A stretch of 64,000 bases of DNA from Nostoc sp. GT001. GTDB taxonomy: Bacteria > Cyanobacteriota > Cyanobacteriia > Cyanobacteriales > Nostocaceae. Below the pieces are notes generated by a model. That model was not told the DNA's origin. It did not search any database and saw only the letters and a program-made list of their open reading frames with translations. Below, piece after piece: positions 55,297 to 63,772 of this stretch (position 1 is its first letter; each line of letters opens with the position of its first letter). The stretch spans positions 5,742,911-5,806,910 of the forward strand of contig NZ_JAUDRJ010000003.1 of the NCBI RefSeq assembly GCF_030382115.1, given 5' to 3'. The position numbers were made by a program, and so were the translations under genes.

Positions 55297-56305
55297 TTAA
55301 CCATTAAAAACTCGACTGCGCCACTTATTCAATCGGGCTTCTCCAATTATGGCAGACCGTCGGGAATCAGCAATTTGCTCTTGCAAAGCTGCAATCTGTT
55401 TTTCTTGGGCGTCAGCTTGCTGTTGCAAAGATGTATATTCACCTGTGCTGGTGGGCGAACTAGAAGACTGCCAACTACTACTAAATTTTGTTGTGCCGAT
55501 GCTGGCAAATGGTCTTAAGTCTGCTAATTGTTGTTGCAAAGTTGCAATCTGGCTTTCTTGCTCTTGAATCTTTTGCCGCAAGCTTTGTTCGGCTGCTGTA
55601 GGAGCTTGCAATAAAGGTATTAACTGGAGCAGCAGTTTCTGGCTTGGGCTTGAATATTTCAGCCAGCAATGCATTAATATCCGTGAGTTTCTGTCTACCG
55701 TAAGGAACGTTGGTAATTAGCGATCGCACCAGTTGAGGTTCATTATTATTTGCTAAGTTCTTATCACTGCTAGAGTTGCTCCGCAGCAATTGTAACATAT
55801 TGGTAAATTCCAATATCTTTTTGCCCGTTTGAGTTTTATAACCCCGGTAATATGGCACTATGTTCTCACCAAAGGCATCTAGATACTCGTCGCTATCAAG
55901 ATAAGAATCAATATCTGCCTCAAAACCCTCCTCATCTAGAATGTTGCTGTGATGTTTAGTTTCGGAGTAATCATCGGGAGCGCGGCCGAGTAGGTGCTTA
56001 AAGTTCAGTTCAATTGCCCGATAGCGGTAAACGTTATCAAAAAATCTAGAGCGATACAACTCTGATTTGGCAACTTGACGCACAAACTCACGCACATCGA
56101 TTATGCCTTGCTTGAGTTGAGATTCTGGAACAATAAGCCGCTCACTTTCCATGATATAGGCATTACCCAACACTTGCCGATAAACTGCCCGAATGACAAT
56201 TTCAATGTCATCAGCTGAAGCAGTAGTCCACAGTTCGATAGGTTCTGTTTGGGGAAATGCTTGATATTGGCGTCGTCTGGTTTCTTCGTCTAAGAAGGTC
56301 TGCAT
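55297..56305 (-). pseudogene. Phycobilisome rod linker polypeptide, frameshifted
   Basis: The N-terminal frame (55481-56305) encodes a rod-linker domain (about 20-155: [58 protein letters not shown]). The C-terminal frame (55297-55674) encodes a Gln-rich coiled coil ([20 protein letters not shown], then QEKQIAALQEQIADSRR) ending RLNKWRSRVFNG. Removing one T near 55620 joins them as [20 protein letters not shown], giving about 335 residues. No CpcD-like domain is present. It probably attached to phycoerythrin rods. The frameshift is either decay or sequence error. Confidence 0.82.
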
Positions 56306-56431
56306 AGTTGGGTTAGTGTGGGTAAGAGTGACTAATTTTGGAAACTAAGAATAAAATTTCTGTAGGGGAACCAGTGGGTTGGACGGGTTCCCCGGCTTGT
56401 TCACGCAGGGTCTCCGACAGGAGAAGTAACT

Positions 56432-56502
56432 GGCGTTGTGTTAGACGCATATTTCAAGATGATTTGTCACAAAAAAAATATAAATTAAAGCGCTAACGCA
56501 CC
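56432..56502. repeat. 71-bp direct repeat, downstream of the Tat gene
   Basis: GGCGTTGTGTTA ... GATGATTTGT ... CGCTAACGCACC matches 57233-57302 in the same orientation with several substitutions and small gaps. The two copies bracket the Tat-exported repeat gene exactly. Confidence 0.7.
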
Positions 56503-56525
56503 GCTATATAACTGCATTTATTGTC

Positions 56526-57095
56526 TCATATGTCCTGCCCTGGTATAAAATGCGGGAGGACGAAGTTATACCCCGCCGCTTCGTGTCCACCACCAGCAGG
56601 ACAATAGCCCTTGCTTGGATATCCGTTGAAGAACATCGCTTGACATTTGTAACAGTATCGCCACTCTGCTTGAGCGCTCGGTGTTGGAGGAACATCATGG
56701 GGGAGGACGAAGTTATACCCTGCTGCCTCGTGTCCACCACCAGCAGGACAATAGCCCTTGCTCAGGTATCCGTCGAAGAACATTACTTGACATTTTTGAC
56801 AGTATCGCCAATCTCTTTGAGCGTTAGGTGTTGGAGGAACGTCATGGGGGAGGACGAAGTTATACCCCGCTGCCTCGTGTCCACCAGCAGCAGCAGGACA
56901 ATAGCCCTTGCTCAGATATCCGTTGAAGAACATTGCTTGACATTTCTGACAGTATCGCCACTCTGTTTGCCCCGATAAAGTAGTGGATGCCAAAACAGAA
57001 GCGAGATTACTACCGAGTAGAGTCGTACACGCTGTTCCACCAAGGAAGCCGCCACCCGCCTTCAAAAGCTGACGTCGAGAAAGATCGTTAGACAC
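56526..57095 (-). CDS. Tat-exported protein with three CxxC repeats
   Basis: A 189-residue protein. A twin-arginine signal SRRQLLKAGGG (6-16) leads a hydrophobic stretch. Three near-identical repeats of about 50 residues follow (from about 46, 96 and 145). Each has WRYCQKCQ (one WRYCYKCQ), MFFNGY or MFFDGY, KGYCP and GGHEAAGYNFVLPH. Each unit has three Cys and one His at fixed spacing (CxxC ... C ... H), which suggests one metal site per unit. DNA of the three units is nearly identical, so the expansion is recent. The function is unknown to me. Flanking 70-bp direct repeats suggest the gene arrived or moved as a cassette. Confidence 0.8.
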   Translation of the reverse strand: MSNDLSRRQLLKAGGGFLGGTACTTLLGSNLASVLASTTLSGQTEWRYCQKCQAMFFNGYLSKGYCPAAAGGHEAAGYNFVLPHDVPPTPNAQRDWRYCQKCQVMFFDGYLSKGYCPAGGGHEAAGYNFVLPHDVPPTPSAQAEWRYCYKCQAMFFNGYPSKGYCPAGGGHEAAGYNFVLPHFIPGQDI

Positions 57096-57232
57096 AAAGA
57101 TACCTCCATATTTACAGTCATAAAACCAGAAAGCCGAATAGCAAAAAGCAAATTCAAGACTTAATTTGGAATTTGAGCGTAGACCAGTAGGACAGTAACT
57201 AGTGTTAGTGACGTTAGGAGCATTACCTGAAG

Positions 57233-57302
57233 GGCGTTGTGTTAAGGGGATATTTGAGATGATTTGTTACAAAAAATATAAATCAAAGCACCTAACACAC
57301 CC
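57233..57302. repeat. 70-bp direct repeat, upstream of the Tat gene
   Basis: Partner of 56432-56502 in the same orientation. See that entry for the shared blocks. Confidence 0.7.
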
Positions 57303-57427
57303 AATACGGTTTGGTTAAGGGGGAAATGGTAAAAGGAAAAGGGTAAATTCAAACATAGACCTCTTTACCCCTTACCCTTTTCCCAAACCACAAGGAAGGT
57401 TAAGAATGCTTATCCCAACCGTATTGC
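57303..57427. repeat. MITE-like element with CAATACGGTTTGG ends
   Basis: Ends CAATACGGTTTGG (57303-57315) and CCAACCGTATTG (57416-57427) are inverted with one extra T. Inside, AAAGGAAAAGGGTAAA pairs roughly with TTACCCTTTTCCC. 125 bp, non-coding. Confidence 0.55.
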
Positions 57428-57483
57428 TAAGACACCTCTCGATAACATGGTGCGTTAGGCTAAAGTCATAACACACCCTACTT

Positions 57484-57635
57484 TAACGTGAGTTCGACAA
57501 GTCTTATTTGACCTCTCCCCCAACCCCTCTCCGTCACGGAGAGGGGAGCAAAAAGCTGAATTTTTCGTTGGTTGCTCCTCCCTTTCCGTTTAGGAGAGGG
57601 AGGCTGGGAGGGAGAGGTTCATCGAACTCACGTTA
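57484..57635. repeat. MITE-like element with TAACGTGAGTTCGA ends
   Basis: Perfect 14-bp inverted ends at 57484-57497 and 57622-57635 flank C/T- and G/A-rich hairpins (CCCCTCTCCG/CGGAGAGGGG). 152 bp, non-coding. Confidence 0.7.
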
Positions 57636-57881
57636 CTTTAGATTTACTAATTACTGGTTATTGATATTAACTTATCAACTTTTTGGGATTTTTTTAGTTA
57701 CATTTTCTAACAAACTTAGACGGCTAACTATTAATAACTAACAGCTAATCACGATCGGAAATTAGCAATTAGACATTAACAATTAGCCGTCAACCCCCTT
57801 GGGGAGTATTTAAAATTCAAAACTTAATTTTGAATTCAAGTATAAACACCTGTCAGAAGAATTTCTACAAGATAGTAACTT

Positions 57882-58220
57882 TCAAGCACGCTCATCAAAT
57901 CTAGTGTAGAAACCACCGTATTTTATCCAGTATTGTTTCAAAGTATGATGAGGTGTATGTAAACTAGCTTTTGCCTGATATAAAATAACTTGGCGATGAT
58001 CTCCCATCCAAATTTTATTAATGGGGTCAACGGATATTACTGTCCCTCCTAAAGAAGCAACGCATTCAGAGAATCTCTCAATCGTTGTATATTCTAATGT
58101 CTCGAATATAAAAAAATTACCCGAACAAATCAAATGGCGGCTGCGAATCCAGCAGCGCATCTTTTTTTCAGCCAGTGGAGGCAACATTTTGGTTTTAACA
58201 GATTCAAGCTGAATCAACAT
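57882..58220 (-). CDS. cpeR: Phycoerythrin operon regulator CpeR
   Basis: A 112-residue protein that I recognise as CpeR from LPPLAEKKMRCWIRSRHLI, then SVDPINKIWMGDHRQVILY and the end KQYWIKYGGFYTRFDERA. CpeR is required for expression of the phycoerythrin genes in Fremyella and Nostoc, and related proteins are also thought to act as chaperones or bilin lyase partners. The start overlaps the cpeT stop by seven bases, so translation is coupled. ATG at 58187 is an alternative start. It is the last gene of the cpe cluster. Confidence 0.9.
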   Translation of the reverse strand: MLIQLESVKTKMLPPLAEKKMRCWIRSRHLICSGNFFIFETLEYTTIERFSECVASLGGTVISVDPINKIWMGDHRQVILYQAKASLHTPHHTLKQYWIKYGGFYTRFDERA

Positions 58221-58843
58221 AATGCGCTCACCACAGGTAATTCATCAGCAAAACTTTGCCGTTTGTCAAATTGTAATGGGCCAGCGGTAGATCCCCATAT
58301 TTGCTTGTGGGTTTCAATATCCATACCTTTATCTAGACTTATCCAAGTACGCTCGGTTATTTCTACTTCGCTGACAAGATATGTCTGGCATCCGTTGCGT
58401 TGAATCAGACATTGATTGCCCGGTTCCACACTGCCTCGAAACATTTCACCTTCTCGTTGGAAAACCATTGAACAGTGATAACGCCGTTCGATACTTTCTG
58501 GGGTGATGGTTTTGAGGATATCTAATTCACGAGCCGCACCTGCATAAAGCATAGGATCTTTCAAGCTGTAATTTTCGATATAAATGCGATCGCCCCAATC
58601 TACTACTCGATGTACTCCTTGACGATAGGGTGTCCATAAATCGTGGTCATAAGCTTGTTCAGAATAAAAACCGATACCAGAAAAAAATTCCAATGGTAAA
58701 GGACGAAAATAAATGTGAATGTGGGCGTAAAGTTGCGGATTTGCAAAAGATTGCTTGTAGTTGCTAAAATCTCCTGCCATCCAACAGGCTAAGGTGAGCA
58801 AATCGCTAGCGTTGGTGCTAGATTCGCTGGGCGCTATCGTCAC
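58214..58843 (-). CDS. cpeT: CpeT-type phycobilin lyase or chaperone
   Basis: About 209 residues of the CpcT/CpeT family, which attaches bilin to a beta-subunit cysteine or holds it: LLTLACWMAGDFSNYKQS, YAHIHIYFRPLPLEFFSGIGFYSEQ, RQGVHRVV, and YHCSMVFQREGEMFRGSVEPG. The frame extends to 58864 through TTG, but GTG at 58843 gives the expected short start (VTIAPSESS), with GGAG about nine bases upstream. Follows cpeS by about 90 bp on the same strand. Confidence 0.88.
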   Translation of the reverse strand: MTIAPSESSTNASDLLTLACWMAGDFSNYKQSFANPQLYAHIHIYFRPLPLEFFSGIGFYSEQAYDHDLWTPYRQGVHRVVDWGDRIYIENYSLKDPMLYAGAARELDILKTITPESIERRYHCSMVFQREGEMFRGSVEPGNQCLIQRNGCQTYLVSEVEITERTWISLDKGMDIETHKQIWGSTAGPLQFDKRQSFADELPVVSALC

Positions 58844-58934
58844 GTCGCTTCGCTCCAAATTCAAAATTCACGCATTACAATCCCCCTAAATAAATTTAGG
58901 AGCCTGTATCCTTTTATGTTTTAACCTGATATTG

Positions 58935-59471
58935 CTAACTTTTTGCACTTGACAAAGAGCGAATTTCTGAAGAAAAGGAAGCTGTTGTCACGCCTTTACC
59001 ATCACTGGTTTTAATCGTCGCTACCCGAAATCGGAGATTTGGGTTAGCAAACCAAATTCTTTCCTCAGCAGCAGCGAGTTCATACTCTGTTAGCAGGGTA
59101 AAAATACCATCGTCACTCAGATGATATTTAGCCACTGCTGGAATTGTTTCAGCGTACCCCTTGTCCCGCAGGAGTTTGCCTCTAGAAGGATTTTCGACAT
59201 CGGGAATTGGTACTAGTACAGTACTGCCAGAAATTGGTTTATCGTCCCAGTCTGACTCACCTTCCCAAGTCATCCGAAAGGGATGAGTGATACTGGCGGG
59301 TTCAGTGTCATACAATTGACAGATTGCCACGACTGCTGGATCGGTGGTGGATAGAGACTCAATTTCAATGTTAGATAATACCTCTTCAAAGTGGGCAAAT
59401 GCTAAATGATGAGCGCTACGCTGCGATCGCCATCGTCCAATTGAAAGTTCAAAAAATTCAGTAATTTCCAT
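58935..59471 (-). CDS. cpeS: CpeS-type bilin lyase
   Basis: 178 residues of the CpcS/CpeS lyase family (lipocalin-like barrel) that ligates phycoerythrobilin to Cys-82-type sites. FFELSIGRWRSQRSAHHLAFAH opens the fold. WEGESDWDDKPISGSTVLVPIPD, then RGYAE-like DKGYAETIPAVAKYHLSDDG, EERIWFANPNLRFRVATIK and TASFSSEIR complete it. ATG at 59471. Lies between the second linker gene and cpeT, in the order known from the Fremyella cpeCDESTR operon. Confidence 0.9.
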   Translation of the reverse strand: MEITEFFELSIGRWRSQRSAHHLAFAHFEEVLSNIEIESLSTTDPAVVAICQLYDTEPASITHPFRMTWEGESDWDDKPISGSTVLVPIPDVENPSRGKLLRDKGYAETIPAVAKYHLSDDGIFTLLTEYELAAAEERIWFANPNLRFRVATIKTSDGKGVTTASFSSEIRSLSSAKS

Positions 59472-59586
59472 TAGAAAAGTGATCTTAAAAAAGTAGCTTA
59501 AAATCCAAGAAAAATCTTGGTTAAAGAGTTATTCTCCTAGTCTATATGTTAGCCTCCTTGACTACAACCGCATTTAGGAGTTAGGA

Positions 59587-59614
59587 GTAGAGACGCGATT
59601 AATCGCGTCTCTAC
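59587..59614. repeat. 28-bp perfect palindrome of the GAGACGCG family
   Basis: GTAGAGACGCGATT followed directly by its reverse complement. Same core as 12589-12610. Sits between the second linker and cpeS, where it may process or attenuate the operon transcript. Confidence 0.7.
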
Positions 59615-59691
59615 AAGAGTTAGAGGTTAGAAAGTTTTCTTTTATCCCCTTGTCCCCATTCCCCAATCCTCACTCCCTTACTTAGACAAAT

Positions 59692-60450
59692 CTAAGCAAC
59701 TTCGGTGATACTGATAATTTTGCCGCCTGTCCGATGAATGTTTTGCACTTGTCCAGATAGTTGGTTGTAGTTAACTACATATTCCAGGTTGCCCAGACGA
59801 GTACGGAGATTACCTGCACCTTTAACAGCTTTAATCAAGAAGCGTTTGTCGGTGCTGTTGACACTAGAACCAGCTGCGGGAGCTTTGATGGATGTGGGTA
59901 AATTAGAACCAATATCGCCGATTAGTTTGGCTTTGCGATCGCTATCACTGCTAGCGAATCCTCTGACTAAACTAAAGGTGCGGTTAAAGGTAACATTCTT
60001 AATTCCGATTTGGGAGCTTGTGCTGCGAACATAAGGAACGATATTCTCGCCAAAATTTTGCTGATATTCGTTGCTATCGATATAAGAGTCGATCTCAGCA
60101 TCATAGCCCTGTTCGTTGTAGATGCGGACGTGTTCGGAAATTTCTGCTTGATCAGCAGGAGGACGCCCTAGCAGGTGTTTGAAGTTCAGTTCAATGAACC
60201 GATACTGGGAAGAAGAGTTGAAAAACAGGGATTGATAAAGTTCTGATTTGGCAACGGTGTTGACGAATTCGCGGACGCTGATTTTGCGATCGCGCAATTG
60301 CGATTCAGCAGTGGCTAGTCGCTCACTTTCCAACAAGTGAGCATTACCCAAAACCTGTTTGTAAACTGCCCGAATCAGTGTTTGTAATTCACTTTCGCTG
60401 GTGTTCGGACGCAGCTCAACAGTAGGTGAATCAATAGCCCAAAGTGACAT
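59692..60450 (-). CDS. Phycoerythrin-associated rod linker (CpeD/CpeE type)
   Basis: A 252-residue linker with the rod-linker domain (about 12-140: [56 protein letters not shown]) and a C-terminal CpcD-like domain (about 198-252) ending IHRTGGKIISITEVA. It would join phycoerythrin hexamers in the phycobilisome rod. I cannot separate CpeD from CpeE by eye, so no symbol is given. Only one such gene follows cpeC here, against two (cpeD and cpeE) in Fremyella. Confidence 0.88.
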   Translation of the reverse strand: MSLWAIDSPTVELRPNTSESELQTLIRAVYKQVLGNAHLLESERLATAESQLRDRKISVREFVNTVAKSELYQSLFFNSSSQYRFIELNFKHLLGRPPADQAEISEHVRIYNEQGYDAEIDSYIDSNEYQQNFGENIVPYVRSTSSQIGIKNVTFNRTFSLVRGFASSDSDRKAKLIGDIGSNLPTSIKAPAAGSSVNSTDKRFLIKAVKGAGNLRTRLGNLEYVVNYNQLSGQVQNIHRTGGKIISITEVA

Positions 60451-60880
60451 TGAAGTATCTCCTGAAAACGCTAATTAAATTAAATTTCCGATCATCCTAC
60501 CCGTTGTATAGGTAGAATTTTCCATCAGTTGTCAGTTATTTTTGCTACTGACTAGCTTTTGTAAAACTTTAGTTTGTGAAAGTGGGTTAAATATTTTCGG
60601 ATTTGACAACTGACAGCAGCGATCGCTTTAGCTAACTTTTGATCGATCAGGATTTACGCAAACTACAGCCGAAAAGAATAATTTTTAGGTCAGGGTAATG
60701 TATGTAGGCGCATTGCCGAAGCGTCTAACAGAGAAGCAAACTTCCCGCATATTGCCTCTGAAGTGCCTGTAGTTTTGCGTAAATCCCAGAACGAGCGACA
60801 CTGGGCATTGAAAGATTAGAGACTGAGTACAGCGGAATTATTTCCCAATCCCTAATCTCTAAATCCCCAATTTCTATTCT
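60451..60880. other. Intergenic gap inside the cpe cluster
   Basis: 430 bp between the second linker gene and cpeC, containing the repeat element 60650-60786. I see no remnant of a third linker gene. Confidence 0.5.
60650..60786. repeat. MITE-like element with GGATTTACGCAAACTACAG ends
   Basis: Left end 60650-60668 and right end 60767-60786 are inverted and differ by one A. 137 bp, non-coding. It sits inside the presumed cpe operon, where its fold could terminate or process the transcript. Confidence 0.75.
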
Positions 60881-61744
60881 TTAGTTGACAGGGGTAATAC
60901 TGGCGATCGTACCGCCCTGCTTGTGAATCCGCTGATACTCTTGTGAAAGCTTATTGTATGGGACGAAAAAGACTTGGTTACTGCGGCGAAATTTGGAAAT
61001 GTTATTTACCACATTTGCCTTGTAGCCAGTGACTTCAATCCGGTAGACCTTTCCATCATCACCAGAACCCACACCCTGACGAGTGCGAGGAGTAGATGTT
61101 GGGTTGCGGAATGTAGCGCCCTTGCTGGCTGGTGAAATTACAGGAGTAGGTGTGCTTTGAATTAGCAAACTGTTTAATTTTGGTTGTTTGCCAGCTAAGT
61201 CACCTTTCAGGCTGCTGCTAGAGGAACCACGTACCAGTTGAAACAAGTGGGTAAACTGAACCAAACTCTTGATAGCTTCGGTTTTGTAGCCCCGAATATA
61301 AGGGACAATGTTTTCCCCAAAAGTTTCTTGGTATTCGTCGCTGTCTAGATAAGAATCAATCTCACCTTCAAAGCCCTTTGTATCTAGAATAGTGCTGTGT
61401 GTACGCGTTTCTTCTAGATCCAATGGCGCACGACCAAGGAAATGTCTGAAATTTAATTCAATCGCCCGATAACGAGGGGCGCTATCAAAAAACCGCGAAC
61501 GGTAAAGTTCCGACTTCCCGACTTGACGCACAAACCCGCGAACGCTAATTTCACCCCGTTTGAGTTGAGATTCAGCAACGGAAAGCCGCTCACTCTCCAT
61601 TACATAAGCGTTGCCTAGAACTTGCTTGTAGACACTTCTAATTACGGTTTCAACATCCTCATTAGAGCGATTTGGCCACAGATCAATGGGATCGGTGTCT
61701 TCAAATAGAGCGACCCCTAATCGTGATGCTGGTCCAAAAGTCAT
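60881..61744 (-). CDS. cpeC: Phycoerythrin-associated rod linker CpeC
   Basis: A 287-residue linker: short N-terminal segment (MTFGPASRLGVALFEDTDP), rod-linker domain (about 20-155: [54 protein letters not shown]), a Ser/Thr-rich hinge and a CpcD-like cap (about 228-287: GKVYRIEVTGYKANVVNNISKF, ending TIASITPVN). This agrees with CpeC, the core-proximal phycoerythrin linker. First gene of the cluster. Upstream at 61882-61915 is a 7-bp inverted pair that may be a regulatory site. Confidence 0.92.
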   Translation of the reverse strand: MTFGPASRLGVALFEDTDPIDLWPNRSNEDVETVIRSVYKQVLGNAYVMESERLSVAESQLKRGEISVRGFVRQVGKSELYRSRFFDSAPRYRAIELNFRHFLGRAPLDLEETRTHSTILDTKGFEGEIDSYLDSDEYQETFGENIVPYIRGYKTEAIKSLVQFTHLFQLVRGSSSSSLKGDLAGKQPKLNSLLIQSTPTPVISPASKGATFRNPTSTPRTRQGVGSGDDGKVYRIEVTGYKANVVNNISKFRRSNQVFFVPYNKLSQEYQRIHKQGGTIASITPVN

Positions 61745-62189
61745 TCAAACTATCTCCCAGTTAACAACTAAATTTTATGAGAAGGATATTCAGCAGATGT
61801 TAAAAAACTTTACATCATAGTGACAAAGTAGGGGACATAGAGACTTTAAATCCTTATTAGTCGTGATGATTTTAAGTTTTTGCATCGTTTGCCTTTACAC
61901 ATTGTGATACGATGCCGAAACCATATTTATTAAAATTTGTTAAGTTAAATAATACTTTAGAGAAAATTCAGCTTTTTTTAGTATTTGATTTGCAATTGGG
62001 ATGCAAGTGATGGTATTATCCCATTCCCTTGAGCCAGAGTATTAATAATGCTGATTCACCCAAGTTTATCTCAATAAGTGGGCATGAATAAATTCAACTA
62101 TACTACGCAATGTAAAATTAATTAAGATTGTCTTTTAGCAGGAGCTTCAGCCCTGAATAGCAACCTTTAATTATTCATACCCACTTAAC
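61745..62189. promoter_or_regulatory. cpeC upstream region
   Basis: AT-rich 445-bp gap between cpeC and the phycobiliprotein homologue (both minus strand). GCATCGT (61882-61888) and ACGATGC (61909-61915) form an inverted pair with 20 bases between, about 140-170 bp before the cpeC ATG. I searched by eye for the CcaR G-box (CTTTNCGATTT) and the RcaC L-box (TTGTACA repeats) and found neither. Confidence 0.4.
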
Positions 62190-62771
62190 TTATCGAATTT
62201 GGAAAGTAGCCAATTGGCTGATTAAATGGTCAAAATAGGGAGCAAGAATTTGCTGCCGATCGGCTTGGCAGCGTTTCAAACTAGCAGCCTTGATGCTTTT
62301 TAAGCCTAAAACCATTGCATCCAACGGAACTTGTAATTCCTGATAGAGCAAGTTCATATAATGCAGTCCTGTGGTATTTGTATACTCAGTGTGGCCACCT
62401 GCTATGCCATAAGTAATACAGCGGAGAAAATGCCAAAAATCTCGCCAGCAAGCTTGGGCACGTTCAGGTGGATAAAGACCGCCTCCAGGCTGGATAATTT
62501 CGGGATAAGTCGCCAAAACTTGTTCTCTAGATTCATCAACGATTTCGGCTGCGCGATCGCGTAACAATTGAGCAACAGGAATCAACTCAGAATTATCGGG
62601 TGACAAGGTTTTAATCTGCAATAAATCTTCATCGCTCAGGTAGCGAAAAGCATCATCCGCAGCTTGAAATATGGCGATCGCTGCTTGTGGATGGGAATGT
62701 TCCCACTCAGCAAAGCTGACAATTCTAGCTTTGGCTATTAATTCTTTAACGGTTTCGCTTAATTGAGTCAT
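62190..62771 (-). CDS. Phycobiliprotein-like protein
   Basis: About 193 residues with the globin-like phycobiliprotein fold. The segment ACWRDFWHFLRCITYGIAGG matches the bilin site AC(L)RDxxxxLRYxxYAxxAGD of alpha subunits. Cys84, Arg86 and Asp87 equivalents (ACWRD) are kept, while the following GDASVLDDR stretch is changed. It is longer than true subunits and differs from ApcA-F, CpcA/B and CpeA/B. It is probably an uncharacterised phycobilisome-associated or bilin-sensing protein. The frame opens upstream at 62798 in repeat DNA; the ATG at 62771 is preferred. Confidence 0.75.
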   Translation of the reverse strand: MTQLSETVKELIAKARIVSFAEWEHSHPQAAIAIFQAADDAFRYLSDEDLLQIKTLSPDNSELIPVAQLLRDRAAEIVDESREQVLATYPEIIQPGGGLYPPERAQACWRDFWHFLRCITYGIAGGHTEYTNTTGLHYMNLLYQELQVPLDAMVLGLKSIKAASLKRCQADRQQILAPYFDHLISQLATFQIR

Positions 62772-62958
62772 TGATTTATGGGATAGGGCATGGGGCATTG
62801 GGGTGGGGGAGCGGGGGAGCGGGGGAGAGTTCTTCTACAAGTTCTTTCCCCTCTGCCTCTTGTATCCCAATGCCCTTAGATTCAATCTTCTTAGAATGCG
62901 ATCGCCATTTGGTGACATCTGTAAAATAAAGTAAAGAATAGCTGTACCAAATGCACTT

Positions 62959-63621
62959 ATGGAAATCCATAAAATCCAAGCAGAACTAAAGAACCCAGAT
63001 TTTCACTATCGTTTGAAGGCGATCGCTGCCCTCAATGATTATGAATCAGAAGTTGCAGTTCCTCTGCTCACCAGTAAACTTCATGACTCAGAATTTTTGG
63101 TGCGTTCTTTTGTGGCCAGGGGTTTGGGTAATCAACAATCAGCGGAATCTTTTGCAGCTTTGATGCAAATTATGAAATTTGATGATACTCCCAACGTGCG
63201 GGCGGAGGCGGCAAATTCTTTATCGCTATTTGGCAGAGTCGCAGTTTCTCATCTAGTTTTGGCATATTATCAGGATGACCACTGGCTAGTTAGACGGAGT
63301 ATTTTGGCTGCGATCGCTGAAATGGATTGCCCTGAAGAACTATTTGATATCTGCATTCAGGGTTTAAAAGATGAAGATTTCACTGTTCGGGAATCTTCTG
63401 TTGATGCACTTGGCTTACTGGCTAATTCTAACCAACGTGCTGCGGCATTATCCCAAATACTAAAGTTGGTAAATGATGAATCTTGGCGGATGCGCGTGCG
63501 AGTTAGCTATGCTCTCAAACGATATGATGAGCCGGAAGCCAAAGCAGCCCTGAACCAACTTAGACAGGATAAAGATCACCGAGTTGTTGGAGCTGCTTTA
63601 GAAGACCTGTTGCCACAATAG
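62959..63621 (+). CDS. HEAT-repeat protein, NblB/CpcE-like
   Basis: A 220-residue protein made of about six HEAT-like helical repeats (SEVAVPLLTSKLHDSEFLVRSFVARGLG, DDTPNVRAEAANSLSLFG, DDHWLVRRSILAAIAEMD, DEDFTVRESSVDALGLLA, DESWRMRVRVSYALKRYD). Size and repeats match the CpcE/F/NblB family, which attaches or removes bilins from phycobiliproteins. A single-chain 220-residue form is closest to NblB, needed for phycobilisome breakdown under starvation. It is divergent from the phycobiliprotein-like gene, which may be its partner. ATG at 62959. Confidence 0.78.
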   Translation: MEIHKIQAELKNPDFHYRLKAIAALNDYESEVAVPLLTSKLHDSEFLVRSFVARGLGNQQSAESFAALMQIMKFDDTPNVRAEAANSLSLFGRVAVSHLVLAYYQDDHWLVRRSILAAIAEMDCPEELFDICIQGLKDEDFTVRESSVDALGLLANSNQRAAALSQILKLVNDESWRMRVRVSYALKRYDEPEAKAALNQLRQDKDHRVVGAALEDLLPQ

Positions 63622-63772
63622 CGGCCTGGGTTTGTCCGCAATGCAATATTGTGAAAAAACTTATTAAATAAGTAGTAAATATTTTATTTTACCTTAAATT
63701 TGACCAAAATATCCGGTTACTCTGCCAAAATCTGGAAGAAAAGATCAACTTTTTCTATATGAGGAGGCATTT

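Larger units (their letters stand above)
57096..57881. other. Intergenic region with three repeat elements
   Basis: Contains the upstream direct repeat (57233-57302), an element 57303-57427 and another 57484-57635. The remainder has no recognisable gene. The gap separates cpeR from the Tat gene. Confidence 0.55.

Noticed and set aside
61745-62189. CcaR G-box or RcaC L-box
   Set aside because: Neither CTTTNCGATTT nor a TTGTACA pair is present on either strand by eye.
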